From: an uncultured Rhodospirillales bacterium
Lineage (GTDB): Bacteria > Pseudomonadota > Alphaproteobacteria > Rhodospirillales > UBA2165
Length of the DNA: 64,000 nucleotides
Assembly: GCA_913055735.1 (NCBI GenBank)
Contig: CAJXKD010000002.1
Span: forward strand, 62,001 to 126,000
Reading direction: 5' to 3'
Shown here: in pieces, positions 59,902 to 64,000 of the stretch
How positions within the stretch are numbered: the first letter of the stretch is position 1
Layout: every line of letters begins with the position of its first letter
The notes under the pieces: generated by a model
What the model saw: the letters and a program-made list of their open reading frames with translations, nothing else
What the model was told of the DNA's origin: nothing
Databases searched by the model: none
Position numbers and translations under genes: made by a program

Positions 59902-62127
59902 TTAAACTTGGCCGACAGTCTTGATGTGCGCTTTGGGATGAATTTCGTTTTGCGACAGAACCGCCGTCATCGGGCGGAAACGCTCGACGATCGAACGCAC
60001 ATAGGGCCGAATCATCGGGCTGGTCAGGAGTACCGGCGTTTCCCCCATCATGGCATGGCGTTCGAATGTCTGCCGGACCGACGAGATGAACTCCTGCAGC
60101 TTCGAGGGAGGCATGGAAAGCTGGCGCTCGTCGCCGTTCCCGACCAACGATTCGGCGAAGACTTGCTCCCATTCGGGCGAAAGCGTCACCAACAGGATAA
60201 TGCCTTCCATGTTGACGTTGGCATCGCTGATTTGACGTGCGAGGCGCGCACGTACGTGCTCGGTAATCAGCGTGATGTTACGAGTTTGGGCACAGGCATC
60301 GGAGACGCCCTCCAAAATTGTGGGCAGGTCGCGGATCGAAACTCGCTCCTGAAGCAGGTTTTGCAGCACCCGCTGAATTCCGCCGACGGTAATTTGGGTG
60401 GGGACAATGTCGGCAATAAGCTTCTGATGCTCGCTGTCAAGTTCGTCGAGAAGCTTTTGTGTCTCGGCGAAGGAGAGTAGCTCCGCCATATTGTCTTTGA
60501 TGACTTCGGTCAGATGGGTGGTAATGACCGTAGCGGCGTCGACTACCGTGTACCCGCGGAATAGAGCTTCCTCTCGATTGTTGAGATCGATCCATTTCGC
60601 GGGTAGGCCAAAGGTCGGCTCCTGCGTCGTTTCACCGGAAATGGTAATGTCCTCGCCGCGGGGATCCATGACAAGCAACATGTTTGGACGGAGGTCGCCA
60701 TGGCCGGCATCGATCTCCTTTATCCGGAGAACATAGCTGTTGGCACCGAGTTGCATGTTGTCCTGGATTCTTACCGCCGGCATGACGAAGCCCATTTCGA
60801 CGGCCAATTGACGGCGCAAAGCCTTGATTTGATCCGTTAGGCGCCGGCCTTCCTCGCCGTCGTTAATGAGAGACAAGAGCCCATAGCCCAGTTCGAGCCG
60901 CAGATAATCGATTTTGAGGACTTGGCTGATCGGTACTTCGCCGGTCGGCGCGGCATCGCGTTCCTCGGCTTCTGCCAGCTCTCGCGCTTTCGCCGATCGG
61001 TCTCTGGCAAGACGGAAGGTTTGGAAGCCGATAGCACCGATCCCGGCGGCAAGCAGGAGAAAGGGGACGGCGGGCGTGCCGGGAAGGATGGCAAGGGCGA
61101 CGAGCAGCACCGTGACCATCGCCAGGGATTTGGGTTCGCGGCCCAGCTGGCCGAAAACGGCCTTGTCCATGGGGCCGGACACACCGCTCTTCGTGACCAG
61201 CATGCCGGCGCCTGTTGACACGATCAGGGCTGGAATTTGGCTGACCAGCCCGTCCCCGATCGTCAGTCGGGTAAAGGTGTCGAGGGCATCGACGAACTCC
61301 ATTTCCCGTTGGAACACGCCGATGATGATGCCGCCGACGATGTTGATAAATACGATCAGTATGCCGGCTAGGGCATCGCCGCGGACGAATTTGGCGGCAC
61401 CATCCATGGCACCAAAGAACGTGCTTTCGTCTTCAAGATCCTTGCGGCGAGAGCGTGCTTCCGTTTCGTCGATCAAGCCGGACGACAGATCCGCATCGAT
61501 CGCCATTTGCTTGCCGGGCATGGCATCCAAGGTGAAACGGGCGGCAACTTCGGCGATACGTGTCGAACCCTTGGTGATAACGATGAAGTTGACGATGACC
61601 AGAATGCCGAAAACGATAATGCCGATGACGAAGTTTCCGCCCATTACATAGCCGCCGAAAGCCTCGATGACCTTGCCAGCGGCGTCGGTTCCTTCATGGC
61701 CGCTTGAAAGAATGAGGCGGGTCGAGGCTAAGTTCAGAGCAAGCCGGATCATCGTTGCGATTAGCAGAACCGTCGGGAACGAGCTGAAATCTAATGGCCT
61801 CTCTAGGAACATCACCGTCATCAGCACGAGAACGGAGAAGGTAATCGAGAATGCAAGGCCGACGTCCAGCAGCCAGCTCGGCATCGGAAGGATAAGAACG
61901 ACTAGGATGGCAACGACGCCGGCAGCGAGTGCTAAGTCGCCGCGCTGGCCGGAATTGATTAGCCGACCGAGGAAGTCCTGACCAAAGTTGGTGACCGCGT
62001 TATTGGCCGTTTCAGCATCACCACTAGATTGTGCGGTCGCGCTCGTGCTCTCGGGAGCGACAGTGGTTCCGGGGTCGGTCTCTGTTCCGGCCGGAAGCGT
62101 ATCCAGCCCTGGTTGCGTGTCAGCCAT
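59902..62127 (-). CDS. flhA: flagellar type III export gate protein FlhA
   Basis: 741-aa membrane export gate. An N-terminal about 60-residue Thr/Ala-rich leader precedes about eight membrane segments (LALAAGVVAILVVLILPMPSWLLDVGLAFSIT onward). The FHIPEP-type loop is conserved as TKGSTRIAEVAARFTLDAMPGKQMAIDADL. The C-terminal cytosolic domain (MGFVMPAVRIQDNMQL, then VVDAATVITTHLTEVIKDNMAELLSFAETQKLLDEL) binds FliI/FliJ and substrates. The leader is longer than in most FlhA proteins. Confidence 0.95.
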   Translation of the reverse strand: MADTQPGLDTLPAGTETDPGTTVAPESTSATAQSSGDAETANNAVTNFGQDFLGRLINSGQRGDLALAAGVVAILVVLILPMPSWLLDVGLAFSITFSVLVLMTVMFLERPLDFSSFPTVLLIATMIRLALNLASTRLILSSGHEGTDAAGKVIEAFGGYVMGGNFVIGIIVFGILVIVNFIVITKGSTRIAEVAARFTLDAMPGKQMAIDADLSSGLIDETEARSRRKDLEDESTFFGAMDGAAKFVRGDALAGILIVFINIVGGIIIGVFQREMEFVDALDTFTRLTIGDGLVSQIPALIVSTGAGMLVTKSGVSGPMDKAVFGQLGREPKSLAMVTVLLVALAILPGTPAVPFLLLAAGIGAIGFQTFRLARDRSAKARELAEAEERDAAPTGEVPISQVLKIDYLRLELGYGLLSLINDGEEGRRLTDQIKALRRQLAVEMGFVMPAVRIQDNMQLGANSYVLRIKEIDAGHGDLRPNMLLVMDPRGEDITISGETTQEPTFGLPAKWIDLNNREEALFRGYTVVDAATVITTHLTEVIKDNMAELLSFAETQKLLDELDSEHQKLIADIVPTQITVGGIQRVLQNLLQERVSIRDLPTILEGVSDACAQTRNITLITEHVRARLARQISDANVNMEGIILLVTLSPEWEQVFAESLVGNGDERQLSMPPSKLQEFISSVRQTFERHAMMGETPVLLTSPMIRPYVRSIVERFRPMTAVLSQNEIHPKAHIKTVGQV

Positions 62128-62166
62128 TTAATTCGTTCGCCTTCGTCCTGCGCGCGGAGAGGGGCA

Positions 62167-63510
62167 CTATCCTCCCTGTCCTGCGACAGGGACCTGAATG
62201 CCGTCGTCGGAATATTGCTTGAGTTTGTTCCGCAACGTCCGAATGGAGATGCCGAGGATATTGGCGGCTCGGGTTCGATTGCCGAGGCAATGCTGAAGGG
62301 TATCAATAATCAGGTCGCGCTCAACGTCCGCGACGGTCCTCCCGACGAGGGGCGCGGTATGCGCCGCATCACCGCCCACGGCCCGTGTGGCTGTTGCGAC
62401 CTGTGCTGCCGGTCCTTGCGAGAGATTGACGGCATCCGCCCCCAGGACCCCGTTGGTGGCCAGTAGGACGCCGCGGTGAATGGTGTTTTCCAGTTCCCGA
62501 ACATTGCCTGGCCATGGATAGGTCCGGAGTTTCTCGAGCGCGCTGCTGTCAAGCTTGACTGTTCCGAGACCATTGGCCTCCGCATACTTAGTGATAAAGT
62601 GGCGGGCGAGCGGTTCGATATCGCCGGGACGATCGCGCAGCGGCGCCAGGTCCACCGTGACGACGTTCAGCCTATAGTACAAATCCTCGCGGAAGCTTCC
62701 TTGGGCCACAACCTCGGCCATATTGCGATTGCTCGTCGCGATTACCCGGACATCTACCTTCACGGGTTTGTTTCCGCCGATCCGGTCAATCTCTCGTTCT
62801 TGAATGGCCCGTAGAAGCTTTGCTTGCAGACGGATGTCCATCTCGCTGATTTCGTCGAGCAACAGAGTGCCGCCGTTGGCCTCTTCGAACTTGCCGAGAC
62901 GACGCGCAACGGCACCAGTGAAAGCGCCCTTTTCGTGGCCGAAGAGTTCTGATTCCAGCAGGTTTTCGGGAATTGCGGCGCAATTCACGGCAACAAAAGG
63001 AGCGTTAGCCCTGGGGCTTTTTTGATGGATGTGACGGGCGATCAGTTCCTTACCCGTTCCCGATTCACCGACAATCAAGATACTTGCCGTGCTTCCGGCG
63101 ACTTTCTCGGCAAGACGGATAGTGTCCGCCATCACCGGATCGGCGTGGACGATCGCGTGGTTTTCGTCAGTAACGGCTTCAAGGATAGCCGCAATCATCT
63201 CGGCGTCCGGCGGCAGCGGAACGTATTCGGCGGCACCGGCTTTGATGGCCTCGACGGCAACTTGCGCGTCGTTGTCTACGCCGCAAGCGACAACGGGGAT
63301 CGTGATGCGTTCACTTTTGAGGCTTGAAATCAGACGGCCAATATCGAGCTTGGCGTCGACCATCACCAAATCCGAGCCGCTACCGGTCCGTAGGGCAGCG
63401 AGACCTTTCTCGATATCACCTGTCTGCGAAACACGGGCGCCACGTGACACCGCGATTTTGCTCGCGGCCCCGATCTGTCCGTTCATAGCGCCAATGATAA
63501 GGATACGCAT
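62167..63510 (-). CDS. flbD: sigma-54-dependent flagellar regulator FlbD
   Basis: 447 aa. An atypical receiver domain (1 to about 115) lacks the usual acidic pocket at its start ([12 protein letters not shown]), as is known for FlbD. The AAA+ domain has Walker [16 protein letters not shown] and the sigma-54-contact loop [10 protein letters not shown]. The C-terminal Fis-type HTH is [23 protein letters not shown]. It switches on late flagellar genes. 39 bp upstream of flhA on the same strand. Confidence 0.93.
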   Translation of the reverse strand: MRILIIGAMNGQIGAASKIAVSRGARVSQTGDIEKGLAALRTGSGSDLVMVDAKLDIGRLISSLKSERITIPVVACGVDNDAQVAVEAIKAGAAEYVPLPPDAEMIAAILEAVTDENHAIVHADPVMADTIRLAEKVAGSTASILIVGESGTGKELIARHIHQKSPRANAPFVAVNCAAIPENLLESELFGHEKGAFTGAVARRLGKFEEANGGTLLLDEISEMDIRLQAKLLRAIQEREIDRIGGNKPVKVDVRVIATSNRNMAEVVAQGSFREDLYYRLNVVTVDLAPLRDRPGDIEPLARHFITKYAEANGLGTVKLDSSALEKLRTYPWPGNVRELENTIHRGVLLATNGVLGADAVNLSQGPAAQVATATRAVGGDAAHTAPLVGRTVADVERDLIIDTLQHCLGNRTRAANILGISIRTLRNKLKQYSDDGIQVPVAGQGG

Positions 63511-63585
63511 ATTTTCTTCGGTCCCCAGATTCCCGTTATTTATCTTCTATTGGTTGTCGCAACTCAGATTGTTTCGGTAGTGATC

Positions 63586-63951
63586 CTAGTTGCGATCTGT
63601 TTTGATGATTTCCGTCATTGTCACGCCAAGCCGATCCTCGAGAACAACGACCTCTCCGCGCGCCACCAATCGGTTATTCACGTAGATATCGATGGCTTCA
63701 CCGACACGCCGATCAAGTTCCACCACGGCGCCACGGCCGAGTTTCAGAAGGTGGCTCACTTCCATCGTTGATTTGCCGAGCACCGCCGAAACCTGAACGG
63801 GAATGTCGTACACGGCTTCGAGGTCCTGCGCCGAACGCGGAACGTCGGGAATTTCGGCCTCCGGTTCTTCATCGACCGGTTGCCCATCGTCGGCAGTTTG
63901 ATCGGCTGGATCCTCTTCGAACTCGGAGAGTTCGAGATCATCGTCACCCAT
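63586..63951 (-). CDS. fliN: flagellar motor switch protein FliN
   Basis: 121 aa. An acidic N-terminal tail (about 1-40) is followed by a SpoA/surface presentation domain: YDIPVQVSAVLGKSTMEVSHLLKLGRGAVVELDRRVGEAIDIYVNNRLVARGEVVVLEDRLGVTMTEI. Component of the C-ring that binds CheY-phosphate and docks FliH. TTAGGAG precedes the ATG. First complete gene of the leftward fliN-flbD-flhA-flhG run. Confidence 0.95.
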   Translation of the reverse strand: MGDDDLELSEFEEDPADQTADDGQPVDEEPEAEIPDVPRSAQDLEAVYDIPVQVSAVLGKSTMEVSHLLKLGRGAVVELDRRVGEAIDIYVNNRLVARGEVVVLEDRLGVTMTEIIKTDRN

Positions 63952-63966
63952 ATCGGACTCCTAAGG

Positions 63967-64000
63967 TCATTGGGGCAGCTCTCCGTTCGGGTCCTCCGAT
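63967..64000 (-). CDS. 3' end of upstream flagellar gene, probably fliH
   Basis: One minus-strand frame across the last 34 bases reads SEDPNGELPQ and then TGA at 63969-63967, 15 bp before the fliN start. In many alphaproteobacteria fliH precedes fliN, and FliH would complete the FliI/FliJ set here, so this is a reasonable guess from gene order. Too short to identify from sequence alone. Confidence 0.35.
   Translation of the reverse strand, partial: SEDPNGELPQ

Overview
The window is high-GC alphaproteobacterial chromosome, most likely from a Rhodospirillales-type marine or soil bacterium. The evidence is a CtrA/ChpT phosphorelay, FlbD next to flagellar export genes, an NAD-linked Fds formate dehydrogenase and a TAXI-type TRAP transporter. 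I saw no rRNA, tRNA or CRISPR array.

Region 1 (1-10273) looks like a catabolic cluster for an unidentified organic acid. It holds a partial MetE-like zinc methyltransferase, a TRAP-TAXI importer (binding protein plus fused permease), an acyl-CoA synthetase-like ligase, a TauD-type Fe(II)/2-oxoglutarate dioxygenase, an IlvD/Edd dehydratase and a GMC flavin oxidoreductase.

Region 2 (about 10.3-39.8 kb) is a podovirus-like prophage. It has an S24 repressor, a DUF6362-like protein, a promoter followed at once by an intrinsic terminator, terminases, two (93-aa protein + spike) cassettes, portal, scaffold, capsid, T7 gp11/12/13/14-like proteins, two (anchor fibre + adhesin) cassettes and a small membrane protein. 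No integrase, replication gene or T7 gp15/gp16 is visible. Directly after the portal lies an 864-aa protein whose C-terminus looks like a polymorphic toxin. It is followed by two paralogous putative immunity genes, and the DNA between those two is a decayed copy of the toxin tip (about 76/108 identical positions, same ATGA junction). This toxin/immunity module on a virion-type protein is the most notable content of the window.

Region 3 (39.8-49.6 kb) is housekeeping and molybdenum/formate metabolism: pyrD, nadK, moaA, a small unknown gene, fdhD, mobA, a ModE-like winged-helix protein, and fdsA with a fused fdsG-fdsB. FdhD, MobA and MoaA would serve cofactor assembly for the formate dehydrogenase beside them.

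Region 4 (49.8-64 kb) is motility and cell-cycle control: chpT, a hybrid cheA, cheY, cheB, cheR, ctrA, fliI, fliJ and, on the minus strand, flhG, flhA, flbD, fliN and the end of a probable fliH. A perfect TTAA-N7-TTAA CtrA box lies inside the 3' end of chpT upstream of cheA, and a 7/8 match lies between ctrA and fliI. CtrA may therefore control chemotaxis and flagellar genes here.
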